NCBI GenBank assembly: GCA_022819985.1
Contig: JAJEGH010000041.1
Location: forward strand, 1-40,574
Direction: 5' to 3'
DNA length: 40,574 bases
Source: Alphaproteobacteria bacterium
GTDB taxonomy: Bacteria > Pseudomonadota > Alphaproteobacteria > Bin65
The notes below the pieces were generated by a model, which worked only from the letters and a program-made list of their open reading frames with translations, ran no database searches and was not told the origin of the DNA. Made by a program: the position numbers and the translations under genes. This document shows positions 1-9,549 of the stretch, piece by piece. Within the stretch, counting starts at the first letter, position 1. The number at the start of each line of letters is the position of its first letter.

Positions 1-137
1 ACCGCCGTCGTACCCCCCAACGTCTCCGACATCACCTTCGTAATCGCAGCCGTCAGCGTCGTCTTGCCATGATCCACATGACCGATCGTCCCAACATTCA
101 CATGAGGCTTCGTGCGCTCAAACTTCTCTTTCGACAT
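1..137 (-). CDS. tuf: Elongation factor Tu, N-terminal part (cut by window edge)
   Basis: The reverse strand reads [19 protein letters not shown] and continues with the G1 loop GHVDHGKTT of translational GTPases, followed by LTAAITKVM. This is the start of EF-Tu, which brings aminoacyl-tRNA to the ribosome. About 45 codons are inside the window; the rest lies beyond the left edge. It follows tRNA-Tyr and tRNA-Gly on the same strand, the conserved tRNA-tuf arrangement of many proteobacteria, so co-transcription with the tRNAs is likely. The start ATG is at 135-137. Identification is certain at family level; nothing can be said about the C-terminal domains. Confidence 0.96.
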   Translation of the reverse strand, partial: MSKEKFERTKPHVNVGTIGHVDHGKTTLTAAITKVMSETLGGTTA

Positions 138-276
138 GGTCGCCTGTTTCCTGTTCTCACGGGCTCCGCCGCCCTGCATCGCACCGGCCGGGCGGGAACG
201 GAATTTCCAGTTCTCGTGCGGTCCGCCCCCCTGCGGCGGCCGCGGTTGACGGCGAACGATCCGGCGGGTCTCCGGC

Positions 277-350
277 TGGAGCGGGCGACGGGAATCGAAC
301 CCGCATAACCAGCTTGGAAGGCTGGGGCTCTACCATTGAGCTACACCCGC
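277..350 (-). tRNA. tRNA-Gly (anticodon TCC)
   Basis: The reverse strand folds into a standard cloverleaf: acceptor arm GCGGGTG/CGCCCGC with one G-U pair, D-arm with AGCTCAATGGTAGAGC, anticodon arm CCAGC-CTTCCAA-GCTGG giving anticodon TCC, T-arm with GGTTCGATTCC, and an encoded 3' TCCA. It lies between tRNA-Tyr and tuf on the same strand. Confidence 0.96.
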
Positions 351-386
351 AACCGGCATTCCGGCGCATCGCGGCGCGGAAAGCGT

Positions 387-471
387 TGGTGGAGGGGGTT
401 GGATTCGAACCAACGTAGGCTAAGCCAACGGGTTTACAGCCCGTCCCCTTTAACCACTCGGGCACCCCTCC
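387..471 (-). tRNA. tRNA-Tyr (anticodon GTA)
   Basis: The reverse strand gives an 85-nt class II tRNA with a long variable arm. The acceptor stem is GGAGGGG/CCCCTCC with encoded ACCA, the anticodon stem is ACGGG/CCCGT around CTGTAAA (anticodon GTA), and the T-arm holds GGTTCGAATCC. It is the first gene of a tRNA-Tyr, tRNA-Gly, tuf unit. Confidence 0.96.
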
Positions 472-527
472 GCGACAAGACCGGCCCCGGAGCCGGCTTC
501 CCGAAAGAAGCGGGCTTTCCGCGCCAC

Positions 528-556
528 CCATTTGGACACCGCTTGCCGGATGTCAA
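528..556 (-). promoter_or_regulatory. Candidate sigma-70 promoter for the tRNA-Tyr/tRNA-Gly/tuf unit
   Basis: On the reverse strand a consensus -35 box TTGACA (551-556) is followed after 17 bases by AAATGG (528-533), a poor -10. It sits about 57 bases upstream of the mature tRNA-Tyr 5' end, in the divergent gap with rlmB. The -35 match is seen directly; its use is inferred from the position. Confidence 0.4.
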
Positions 557-658
557 CGCATCCAGACGCAAAACGAGCCGCAGAAGCCGCCGCCATCGCA
601 CTCCGGCCGCTGTTCCTGCAGCTTGTTTGCATCCCGGCGGCCGCTACTATGCGATTCC

Positions 659-1501
659 ATGGCGAAAATCAAGCACCCGCGCGGGCAAAAATCGCAGGAG
701 AAGAGAGCCGGGCCGCAACCTGCCGCAGCAGCCCGGAAGCGGGCTTCGCCCCGGCGGCCGCTCATGCTCTGGGGCCTCCACCCGGTCCGGGCGGCGCTTG
801 CAAATCCGCAGCGGCGGATCCTTGCGGGCTGGACCGCCGGGCCGGCGCTGGCGGATCTCGCCGATGCCGGCGCCGGGGGGCGACGAACGGGCTGGGAGAC
901 GATAACCGCGGCGCAGCTCGCAGCCCGGCTGCCCGACGGCGCTGTACACCAGGGCATCGCGGTTGCTGCCGAACCGCTGCCGCGCGCTTCCCTGGACACC
1001 GTTCTGGAGGCTGGTCCGGAAGCCGGCCCGCTGGTCGTGCTCGACCGGGTGACGGACCCGCAGAATGTCGGCGCCATCCTTCGCTCCTGCGCCGTCTTCG
1101 GCGCGGCGGCCCTGATCGCGACCGACCGCCACGCGCCGCCGGAATCGGGCGCGCTCGCGAAGGCAGCGGCCGGAGCGCTGGAAATCGTGCCCTGGGTGCG
1201 AGTCGCCAATCTCGCCCGCGCCCTGGCCCGGATCCGGGAGGCCGGCCGATGGGTCGCCGGTCTGGACGGAAGCGCGGACGCGACGATCGGCAGCGGCAGG
1301 CCGGCCGCCCGGTACGCCGGAACGGCGCTTGTCCTGGGAGCGGAAGGCGCAGGACTTCGCCGGTTGACCAGGGAAAATTGCGATATTCTCGTCCGTATAC
1401 CGATGGCATATGCAGATAAAGACGAATCCGGTAACTTTATCGACAGCCTCAACGTCTCAAACGCTGCGGCGGTCGCTCTCTACGAGCTTTGCCGCAACTG
1501 A
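659..1501 (+). CDS. rlmB: 23S rRNA 2'-O-ribose methyltransferase RlmB (SpoU/TrmH family)
   Basis: A 280-residue SpoU-class enzyme that transfers a methyl group from SAM to the 2'-hydroxyl of a conserved guanosine in 23S rRNA (G2251 in E. coli). The N-terminal half has the substrate-binding region (LWGLHPVRAAL). The knotted catalytic half shows motif 1 (VTDPQNVGAILRSCAVFG), motif 2 (LVLGAEGAGLRRLTRENCD) and motif 3 (DSLNVSNAAAVALYEL). The ATG at 659 is chosen because it begins the basic tail MAKIKHPRG; an in-frame TTG at 623 would add 12 unlikely residues. It is divergent from the tRNA/tuf unit, a common alphaproteobacterial arrangement. Unusual: between the IPM strand and SLNVS of motif 3 there are about eight extra residues (AYADKDESGNF) compared with the E. 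coli enzyme. Confidence 0.93.
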   Translation: MAKIKHPRGQKSQEKRAGPQPAAAARKRASPRRPLMLWGLHPVRAALANPQRRILAGWTAGPALADLADAGAGGRRTGWETITAAQLAARLPDGAVHQGIAVAAEPLPRASLDTVLEAGPEAGPLVVLDRVTDPQNVGAILRSCAVFGAAALIATDRHAPPESGALAKAAAGALEIVPWVRVANLARALARIREAGRWVAGLDGSADATIGSGRPAARYAGTALVLGAEGAGLRRLTRENCDILVRIPMAYADKDESGNFIDSLNVSNAAAVALYELCRN

Positions 1502-1559
1502 ACGGTTATTTGAAGATCGGCTGAGTGCAGTAACGGAAGTAACGGTAACGGACCGGCCC

Positions 1560-1769
1560 ATGCGCAAACTCTTTCTCATTCTGGCAATCTCGCTGGCGAT
1601 CGCGCTGCTCTACCGCGCCGACTCGCGCGCTGCGGCAATCCAGTGCGATACCGTTCCGACGATACGGGCCCCTGCCGGCAGTCCGGACCGCAGGCTTGAG
1701 CCTGCTTTGCCGGACGCGACCGGAACCGTGGCGTGCCGGCGCCGGGCCGGATCGGGAGAGCGGGCATGA
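1560..1769 (+). CDS. Small exported protein, unknown function
   Basis: A 69-residue frame starting MRKLFLILAISLAIALLY, a clear signal peptide or membrane anchor: two basic residues, a hydrophobic run, then SRAAA-IQ as a plausible cleavage site. The rest (CDTVPTIRAPAGSPD and a basic tail) matches no family I recognise. Its TGA (1767-1769) overlaps the ATG of the next gene (1766-1768), the ATGA arrangement of translational coupling, which supports it being translated. I see no strong ribosome-binding site. The alternative is that only the hydrophobic start is real and the Arg-rich tail is a chance extension. Confidence 0.4.
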   Translation: MRKLFLILAISLAIALLYRADSRAAAIQCDTVPTIRAPAGSPDRRLEPALPDATGTVACRRRAGSGERA

Positions 1770-2758
1770 TTATCGACTGGCACGTCCACTGGCTGCCGCC
1801 GGCACTGGCGGATGCGCTCAGGGTGCGGACGCACCCGCCGCGCACCGTCGCCGACGCGAACGGCGGACCGGGCAGCGAGCGGCTGGACGTTCATCGCGAG
1901 GTGCTGCCGGTCACGCCCGCCCTGATCGGGACCGCCGCCCGCCTCGATTTCATGGACCGGCACGGCGTGTCCCGGCAGGTTCTGTCGCTGCCCGGCCTGT
2001 TCGGCATCGACAGCCTTCCGGCGGCGGACGCCGCGCCCCTCGTGCGCCTGTTCAACGACGCTCTCGCCGCCCTGATCGCAGACCGTCCGACGCGGTTTTC
2101 GGGCTTGGCCGCGCTGCCCCTTGCCGATCCGGCGGCGGCAGCCGAGGAGTTGGCGCGGGCAATGGATACCCCCGGATTCGCCGGCGCGATCCTGCCGGCC
2201 GACGCCTTCCTCACCCGCCGCGAGGCCGAGGCCTGGGCGCCCCTGCTCGAAGCGGCGAACGCGCACCGCGCCCATATCTTCATCCACCCCGGCCCGGTGC
2301 CGGCCATCGGCGCCCAGCCGCCGCCGGACTATGGCGACAATGTCAACCTGCGCCATATCGTGCTGGACGTGCAGGCCCGGCTGAGCGCGGTGACGGTCAC
2401 CCTGACGCTGACCGATTTTCTCGACGCTTTCCCGGACCTCACCGTCCAGGTCGCCAATCTGGGCGGATCGGTCCCCATGATGATCGAGCGCATGGACCAC
2501 GTTTCGTCGCGGCGCACGCCCGATGCGCCGCTGCCGTCGGCGCGGATGAACCGGCTCTTCGTCGATACCTCCAGTTTCGGGCCCAGGTCGATCGCGCTGG
2601 CCGCCCGCACTTTCGGCGCGGACCGGGTGCTGCTGGGCACCGATCACCCGATTTTCGATACGCAGCGCACCGTGGAGGCGGTCCGCGCGTCCGGGCTGCC
2701 GGACGGCGCCGTCGCCGGCATCCTCGGCAACAACGGCGCAGCACTGCTCGACCGGTGA
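1766..2758 (+). CDS. Amidohydrolase family 2 protein (ACMSD-like TIM barrel), catalytic His replaced by Asn
   Basis: A 330-residue metal-dependent hydrolase or decarboxylase of the Amidohydro_2 family, which includes aminocarboxymuconate-semialdehyde decarboxylase. It begins MIIDWHVHWLPP with the metal-binding HxH (His6, His8). The third metal His is His174 (IFIHPGP) and the metal Asp is Asp293 (LLGTDHP). These match the ACMSD ligand positions (9, 11, 177, 294) within a few residues. The fourth family position, the His of the usual HxGG strand (His228 in ACMSD, the catalytic base), is Asn231 here (VANLGGSVP). The ATG at 1766 overlaps the stop of the upstream small gene. An SDR follows 79 bases downstream, so the two may share a pathway. 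The exact substrate is unknown; loss of the His could mean altered chemistry. Confidence 0.82.
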   Translation: MIIDWHVHWLPPALADALRVRTHPPRTVADANGGPGSERLDVHREVLPVTPALIGTAARLDFMDRHGVSRQVLSLPGLFGIDSLPAADAAPLVRLFNDALAALIADRPTRFSGLAALPLADPAAAAEELARAMDTPGFAGAILPADAFLTRREAEAWAPLLEAANAHRAHIFIHPGPVPAIGAQPPPDYGDNVNLRHIVLDVQARLSAVTVTLTLTDFLDAFPDLTVQVANLGGSVPMMIERMDHVSSRRTPDAPLPSARMNRLFVDTSSFGPRSIALAARTFGADRVLLGTDHPIFDTQRTVEAVRASGLPDGAVAGILGNNGAALLDR

Positions 2759-2837
2759 GCCGGAGGCAGCATCGCTTGCCCTCGAGCGCCGGTCTCGGTT
2801 AGCCATGCCCGACGAGGTTTCCAGGCAGGAGCGCGCC

Positions 2838-3671
2838 ATGAGCGGCAAATTGCAGGACCGGGTCGTCATCGTCTCCGGCGCCGGGTCGGTGGGGCCGGGC
2901 TGGGGCAACGGGAAGGCCGCGGCAGTGCTCTACGCCAGGGCAGGTGCGAGGGTGCTGGCGGTCGACATGAACCCCGACGCCGCCGCCGAGACTGCGAGCA
3001 TTATCGCGGGCGAGGGCGGCACAGCCGAAACCTTCACGGCGGATGTCAGCAAAACCGACCGGGTCGAGGCGATGGTCGAAGCCTGCCTGGACCGGTTCGG
3101 CCGGATCGACGTGCTGCACAACAATGTCGGCGTCGTCGCTCCCAAACCGACCGCCGAGCTGAGCGACGCGGAATGGGACCGGTTCCACGACGTCAACCTG
3201 AAGAGCATGTTCCTGACCTGCCGCACCGTGCTGCCGGTCATGGAGCGTAACGAATTCCGCATGGATGCCGACGGCCGGAAGATCGGCCGGGGCGCCATCG
3301 TCAACGTCGCCTCGATCGCCGGCATCCGTTGGCTCGGCGTGCCCTACATCCACTACTCCGTGACCAAGGGCGCGATCCTGCCGCTGACCCGGACGATCGC
3401 CGTGGAGTATGCGGCCCGGGGCATCCGCGCCAACGCCATCCTGCCGGGCCTGATGGATACCCCCATGGTCGTCAAGCCGCTCAAGGAGACCTACGGCGGC
3501 GGCGATCTCGCCCGGATGGCCGAGGCGCGCGACGCTCAGTGCCCGACCGGCTATATGGGCGACGGCTGGGACGTCGGCCACGCCGCCGTGTTTCTCGCCA
3601 GCGACGATGCCCGCTACATCACCGGCGCCGAACTGGCGGTCGACGGTGGGTTCAGCGCGAGAGCAGCCTGA
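2838..3671 (+). CDS. Short-chain dehydrogenase/reductase (SDR)
   Basis: A 277-residue classical-type SDR, an NAD(P)-dependent oxidoreductase. It shows a Rossmann glycine motif with an insertion (VSGAGSVGPGWGNGKA), the NNVG structural motif (HNNVGVV), the catalytic Ser159 (VASIAG) and the Tyr173-x3-Lys177 pair (YSVTK), and ends with the usual ITGAELAVDGGFS. The ATG at 2838 is preferred over one at 2805 because a good ribosome-binding site (CAGGAG) lies just upstream of it. It follows the amidohydrolase on the same strand and converges on guaA. Substrate is not predictable; the extended glycine loop (SVGPGWGNGKA) differs from the usual GIGxA spacing but occurs in some SDR subgroups. Confidence 0.88.
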   Translation: MSGKLQDRVVIVSGAGSVGPGWGNGKAAAVLYARAGARVLAVDMNPDAAAETASIIAGEGGTAETFTADVSKTDRVEAMVEACLDRFGRIDVLHNNVGVVAPKPTAELSDAEWDRFHDVNLKSMFLTCRTVLPVMERNEFRMDADGRKIGRGAIVNVASIAGIRWLGVPYIHYSVTKGAILPLTRTIAVEYAARGIRANAILPGLMDTPMVVKPLKETYGGGDLARMAEARDAQCPTGYMGDGWDVGHAAVFLASDDARYITGAELAVDGGFSARAA

Positions 3672-3759
3672 CCGGACGAACCCGCCCAGGCTGGCCTTCC
3701 GTTGGCAGGCCGCCCGGCACGAGAGGCTGTGACGACGCACCCGGATCGGATGCCTGGGC

Positions 3760-5307
3760 CTACTCCCACTCGATCGTTCCCGGCGGTTTCGACGTGACGT
3801 CGTAGACGACACGGCTGATGCCGGGGACTTCGTTGACGATGCGCGTCGCGATGCGGCTGAGGAAATCGTGGGAGAAGGCGAAGCTGTCGGCCGTCATGCC
3901 GTCGGTCGAGGTGACCGCGCGCAGGGCGCAGACCCAGTCGTAGGTCCGTTCGTCGCCCATCACGCCGACCGCGCGGACCGGCAGCAGCGCGGCGAAGGCC
4001 TGCCAGATTTCGTCGTACAGCCCGGCGTTGCGGATTTCCTCCAGATAGATCGCATCGGCGCGGCGCAGCAGATCGGCCTTCTCGCGGGTCACCGGGCCGG
4101 GAATGCGGATCGCCAGTCCGGGGCCGGGAAACGGGTGGCGCCGGATGAAAGCCTCGGGCAGGCCGAGGTCGCGGCCGAGCGCCCGGACCTCATCCTTGAA
4201 CAGGTCGCGCACCGGCTCGACCAGTTCCATGTTCATGCGCGCCGGCAGCCCGCCGACATTGTGGTGGGACTTGATGGTGACGCTCGGCCCGCCGGTCGCC
4301 GAAACCGATTCGATGACATCGGGATAGAGCGTGCCCTGGGCCAAGAACCGGGCGCCGCCGATCGCCTTCGCCTCTTCCTCGAACACATCGATGAACAGGC
4401 CGCCGATAATCTTGCGCTTGGCTTCCGGATCTTCGACTCCATCCAGGGCACCGAGGAACCGGTCCGAAGCGTCGCGATGGACCAGCGGAATGTTGTAGTG
4501 GTTCCGGAACAGCTCGACGACCTGTTCCGCCTCGCCCAGGCGCAGCAGGCCGTGATCGACGAAAATGCAGGTGACCTGTTCGCCGATCGCCTCGTGCAGC
4601 AGCACGGCGACGACCGAGGAATCGACGCCGCCGGACAGGCCGCAGATAACCCGGCCGCGGCCGACCTGCGCCCGGACCCGCCCGATCGCCTGCTCGCGGA
4701 ACGCCGCCATCGTCCAGTCGCCGGAGCAGCCCGCGATTTCGTGTGTGAAATTCGCCAACAGTCGCGCACCCGAAGGCGTGTGCACCACTTCCGGATGGAA
4801 CTGGACGCCGTAGAAGCGCCGGTCTTCGTCGGCAATGGCAGCGAAGGGCGCGCCTTCGCTGGTGCCGACGACCCGGAACCCTTCCGGCAGGGAGATCACA
4901 CGGTCGCCATGGCTCATCCAGACCTGGTGGGTTTCGCCCGGCCGCCACACGCCGTCGAACAGCCGGCAGGCGGCCTCGACGCGCAGCGTGGCCCGGCCGA
5001 ATTCGCGATGGTCCGAGGATTCGACCGCACCGCCCAGGATATCGACCATGGTCTGCTCGCCGTAACAGATGCCGAGCACCGGCAGGCCGAGGTCGAAGAC
5101 GACTGGCGGCGCCGAAGGCGTGCCTTCTACCGCAACGGACGCAGGGCCGCCCGACAGGATAATGGCCTTCGCGCCGAATTCCCGGATCGCCGCCTCGCCG
5201 ATATCGAACGGGTGGATTTCCGAATAGACGCCCGATTCCCGGACCCGGCGCGCGATCAGCTGCGTGACCTGCGAGCCGAAATCGAGAATCAGGATACGAT
5301 CTGTCAT
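3760..5307 (-). CDS. guaA: GMP synthase (glutamine-hydrolysing)
   Basis: A full-length 515-residue GMP synthase converting XMP, glutamine and ATP to GMP. The N-terminal class I glutamine amidotransferase domain has Cys81 (GICYGEQ) and the His171/Glu173 pair (VQFHPEV). The ATP-pyrophosphatase domain carries the PP-loop SGGVDSS (225-231). The C-terminal dimerisation domain ends with the invariant KPPGTIEWE. It lies downstream of a GNAT gene, an RsmB-type methyltransferase and guaB, all on the minus strand, so both committed steps from IMP to GMP are in one neighbourhood. A 91-base gap from the GNAT gene suggests it may have its own promoter or at least its own leader. Confidence 0.98.
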   Translation of the reverse strand: MTDRILILDFGSQVTQLIARRVRESGVYSEIHPFDIGEAAIREFGAKAIILSGGPASVAVEGTPSAPPVVFDLGLPVLGICYGEQTMVDILGGAVESSDHREFGRATLRVEAACRLFDGVWRPGETHQVWMSHGDRVISLPEGFRVVGTSEGAPFAAIADEDRRFYGVQFHPEVVHTPSGARLLANFTHEIAGCSGDWTMAAFREQAIGRVRAQVGRGRVICGLSGGVDSSVVAVLLHEAIGEQVTCIFVDHGLLRLGEAEQVVELFRNHYNIPLVHRDASDRFLGALDGVEDPEAKRKIIGGLFIDVFEEEAKAIGGARFLAQGTLYPDVIESVSATGGPSVTIKSHHNVGGLPARMNMELVEPVRDLFKDEVRALGRDLGLPEAFIRRHPFPGPGLAIRIPGPVTREKADLLRRADAIYLEEIRNAGLYDEIWQAFAALLPVRAVGVMGDERTYDWVCALRAVTSTDGMTADSFAFSHDFLSRIATRIVNEVPGISRVVYDVTSKPPGTIEWE

Positions 5308-5398
5308 GACGGATCGAGCGGATCGGGCGGAGGTAACATCCGGGCCGGCTTATATCAGCAGGCGGCTCGGCCGTGCCATGGGAGAATTCGGTCCCGCC

Positions 5399-5929
5399 TC
5401 AGACCGCATCGAGATCGGGCCAGGCATAGCCGATTTCCGGCAGGTCCGTGCCCCACAGCCTTTCGGTCCGTTCGGCGGTGCGCACGCCGCCCGCCGCCTC
5501 GTAGAAGAAGCGCGACGGGTTGCCGGCCAGCACCCACAGCATCGCCCGACAGTAACCGCCCGTCCGCAGCCCGCGCAGCGCGGCGCGAAGCAGAGACCGT
5601 CCGATACCGCGGTTCTGCCAGTCCTGATCGACGTAGAGCAGATAGATCTCGCCATCCGTCTTCGGCCCACCGCGCGCCCGGCCCGCGCTGCACAGGCCGA
5701 TGACGCCGGGGGCCGGCGCCCGCGCCGCGAGGATGAACTGCCTGTCGGTCTGGCGGCCGATCCAGCCGGCGAAACGGGCTTCGTGAGCCGATTCCCGCAT
5801 CGCGACCAGCACCCGGTCCGGCAGCAGGCCGGCATAGGCCGCGCGCCAGGTTTCGACATAGACTTTGGCAAGCGCTGCCGCGTCTTCCGGCCGGGCCCGT
5901 TCGATGCGGAGTCCGTCCGGCGCCGTCAT
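5399..5929 (-). CDS. GNAT-family N-acetyltransferase
   Basis: A 176-residue GNAT acyltransferase. It starts LRIERARPEDAAALAKVYVETW, with the usual N-terminal helix of the fold, and contains IYLLYVDQDWQNRGIGRSLL, where QNRGIG is the acetyl-CoA pyrophosphate loop (Q/RxxGxG/A). The later LWVLAGNPSRFFYEAAGG fits the motif B region. Its ATG (5927-5929) overlaps the TGA of the upstream methyltransferase as ATGA, indicating coupled translation. The acceptor cannot be told from sequence. Confidence 0.87.
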   Translation of the reverse strand: MTAPDGLRIERARPEDAAALAKVYVETWRAAYAGLLPDRVLVAMRESAHEARFAGWIGRQTDRQFILAARAPAPGVIGLCSAGRARGGPKTDGEIYLLYVDQDWQNRGIGRSLLRAALRGLRTGGYCRAMLWVLAGNPSRFFYEAAGGVRTAERTERLWGTDLPEIGYAWPDLDAV

Positions 5930-7227
5930 GGCCGTGTCTTTTCCATGATCGCAATGAAAAAGCCGTCGGTCGATCCGATGTGGGGCAGGAGTCGAGCGAA
6001 ATCGCCCTCTATGGCTCCGGCCGGCGCCGCCGCGTCCGGTATCGCGGTCCAGACTTCGCCGGCGCGTATCGGCGCGAAGCCGGCATTTTCCCGGAGAAAC
6101 CGTTCGGCGATCGAGTCGTTCTCGGCGGGAAAGAGGGAGCAGGTCGCATAGACGAGGCGGCCGCCGGGCGCGACGGCAGCGGCGGCGGCCTGCAGAATGT
6201 CGTGCTGCGCCTTCTGCAACTCGGCATAGCGCGTGCTGTCGAGCCGCCACGGCGCTTCGGGCTGCCGCCGCCAGGCGCCGCTGCCGCTGCACGGCGCGTC
6301 CACGAGCACCCGGTCGAACGCCGCGGCTTCCACCGCAGCGCCCGGCTCGATTTCCCGGCATTCGATTATCGTCGCGCCGGCGCGCTGCGCCCGGCCGGGA
6401 AGCGACGCCAGTCGGCCTGCGTCGGTATCCGTCGCCACGATCCTGCCGTCGTTCGCCATGGCCGCAGCCAGCGCCAGGGCCTTGCCGCCGCCGCCGGCGC
6501 AATAGTCGAGCACCTGCATCCCCGGTTCGGCCGCCACCAGCGCCGCGACGATCTGGGAGCCCTCGTCCTGGCTCTCCAGCCAGCCGTCGCGCATGGCGGG
6601 CAGACGCGCCAGGTTCGCCCGGGACAGCAACCGGATACCGAACGGGCTCAGCACCGTCGGCGCGGCATCGACGCCGGCCTCCCGCAGCGCGGCCAGACAG
6701 GAGTCGCGGTCGGCCTTGAGCGTATTGACCCGCAGGGTCGCCGGCGCCTCTTCCGCGAGCGCCTGCCAGCCTGCCGGACCGGCGGCGCCAAGCACCGGTT
6801 CGGCTTCGGCGGCCAGCCAGTCCGGCATGTTGGCGACGGCCCAGGGCGGCGGATCGCCGGCCTCGCGCACCGCGGCGGCAAGCTGCAACTCCGCCGCGTC
6901 GAGGCTCCCCGGCGCGTAGCCCAAACCGTGGAAATCGGCGGCGATCCCGGCGTCGGACCGGCCCACCGCGCCGGCCAGCGCGGCGATGGCCAGTTCCCTG
7001 CCGGTCAGACTTTCCTGTCCGCTCGCCCAATGCGCCCGGCCCCGGTAGCGCAACGCCTGCCAGACCAGTCCGATGATCGCCCGGCGGTCTTTCGATCCGA
7101 TGTAGCGGCGCTTCCGGGTGTATCCTGCAACGACCGCATCGGCCGGGGTCCGCTCCCGTCCGGCCGGCGGCGCGAGGACGGCGCCGAGGATTTCGATTGC
7201 CGCCTGGACGCGCCCGCCTGGGGTCAT
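5926..7227 (-). CDS. RsmB/NOP-family RNA cytosine-C5 methyltransferase
   Basis: A 433-residue class I SAM-dependent methyltransferase of the RsmB/RsmF/Nop2 group. The N-terminal helical part resembles the NusB-like RNA-binding region. The Rossmann core has the SAM loop (VLDYCAGGGGKALALA) and the two cysteines of m5C RNA methyltransferases: DAPCSGSG (motif IV) and YATCSLFPAEND (motif VI). Expected product is 5-methylcytosine in rRNA or tRNA; the exact site cannot be assigned. It starts 9 bases after the guaB stop and overlaps the next gene by ATGA, so the guaB, methyltransferase and GNAT genes probably form one transcript. Confidence 0.9.
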   Translation of the reverse strand: MTPGGRVQAAIEILGAVLAPPAGRERTPADAVVAGYTRKRRYIGSKDRRAIIGLVWQALRYRGRAHWASGQESLTGRELAIAALAGAVGRSDAGIAADFHGLGYAPGSLDAAELQLAAAVREAGDPPPWAVANMPDWLAAEAEPVLGAAGPAGWQALAEEAPATLRVNTLKADRDSCLAALREAGVDAAPTVLSPFGIRLLSRANLARLPAMRDGWLESQDEGSQIVAALVAAEPGMQVLDYCAGGGGKALALAAAMANDGRIVATDTDAGRLASLPGRAQRAGATIIECREIEPGAAVEAAAFDRVLVDAPCSGSGAWRRQPEAPWRLDSTRYAELQKAQHDILQAAAAAVAPGGRLVYATCSLFPAENDSIAERFLRENAGFAPIRAGEVWTAIPDAAAPAGAIEGDFARLLPHIGSTDGFFIAIMEKTRP

Positions 7228-7236
7228 GCGGCCCGT

Positions 7237-8790
<1,554 letters not shown>

Positions 8791-8825
8791 TTAACCACGT
8801 TCGAGTGGCAAGGCAAAGCCGCGCG

Positions 8826-9470
8826 CTACTCGGCGTCCTCCTGATTGCCCGGCGCCACGCGCTGAAAGGCGTCCAGCGCGTTGCACGTCTCGCCGATGCG
8901 CCGGACGGTCGGGAAGCGGTCCATGTCGGCTCCGAAGCGCGCCGCGTTGAACAGCTGAGGCACCAGAAAGATATCCGCCATCGTCGGCGTCTCGCCATGG
9001 CAGAAAGATCCGGTCGCCGGATGGTCCGCCAGCATGCGCTCGAGCCCGGCGAAACCGAGTTCGATCCAGTGCCGCGCCCAGGCCGTCACGGCGTCCTGGC
9101 CCTGGCCCAGTTCGTTTTGCAGATATTGCAGCACCCGCAGGTTGCCGATCGGGTGGATGTCGCAACCCGGCACCGCGGCCATGGCGCGCACCCGCTGCCT
9201 GCCGAGCGGATCGGACGGCAGCAGCGGCGGCTCGGGGAAGGTTTCCTCCAGCCACTCGAAAATCGCCGGCGACTGGACCAGCAGATCGCCGCCGTCGGTC
9301 TCCAGCGTCGGCACCTGATGCTGCGGATTGAGGCGGCCGTAATCCTCGCTGAACTGGGCGCCGTCGCGCAGATGGATCGAAACCTGCCGGTATTCGAGGC
9401 CTTTGAGATTGAGGGCAATGCGCATCCGGTAGGCAGCGGACGAGCGATAATAGCCGTAAAGGAGCAGCAT
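8826..9470 (-). CDS. maiA: Maleylacetoacetate isomerase / zeta-class glutathione S-transferase
   Basis: A 214-residue zeta-class GST. It shows the N-terminal YYRSSAAYRMRIALNLKG active-site loop, the thioredoxin-fold QVPTLETDGG and LVQSPAIFEWLEETFP (glutathione gamma-glutamyl contact), and the zeta-class marker DIHPIGNLRVLQYL. Members isomerise maleylacetoacetate or maleylpyruvate to the fumaryl form during tyrosine, homogentisate or gentisate breakdown. Of the SSCS motif the second pair is replaced by AA, which is frequent in bacterial members. No homogentisate dioxygenase or fumarylacetoacetase lies nearby, so the pathway link is inferred from family only. Confidence 0.88.
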   Translation of the reverse strand: MLLLYGYYRSSAAYRMRIALNLKGLEYRQVSIHLRDGAQFSEDYGRLNPQHQVPTLETDGGDLLVQSPAIFEWLEETFPEPPLLPSDPLGRQRVRAMAAVPGCDIHPIGNLRVLQYLQNELGQGQDAVTAWARHWIELGFAGLERMLADHPATGSFCHGETPTMADIFLVPQLFNAARFGADMDRFPTVRRIGETCNALDAFQRVAPGNQEDAE

Positions 9471-9549
9471 GGCAGATGTCCCCGCTTGGGCCGGGAGGCT
9501 GTGGGCGGCCGAGCTTCGGCGACACGCGGCCCGTTCGGATGGAGCGCCG

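Noticed and set aside
69..308. A 79-codon plus-strand frame across the tuf start and tRNA-Gly
   Set aside because: It is antisense to tuf and overlaps a tRNA; no protein motif.
3672..3759. Possible bidirectional terminator between the SDR gene and guaA
   Set aside because: Only weak complementary segments and no T tract are visible; not enough to call it.
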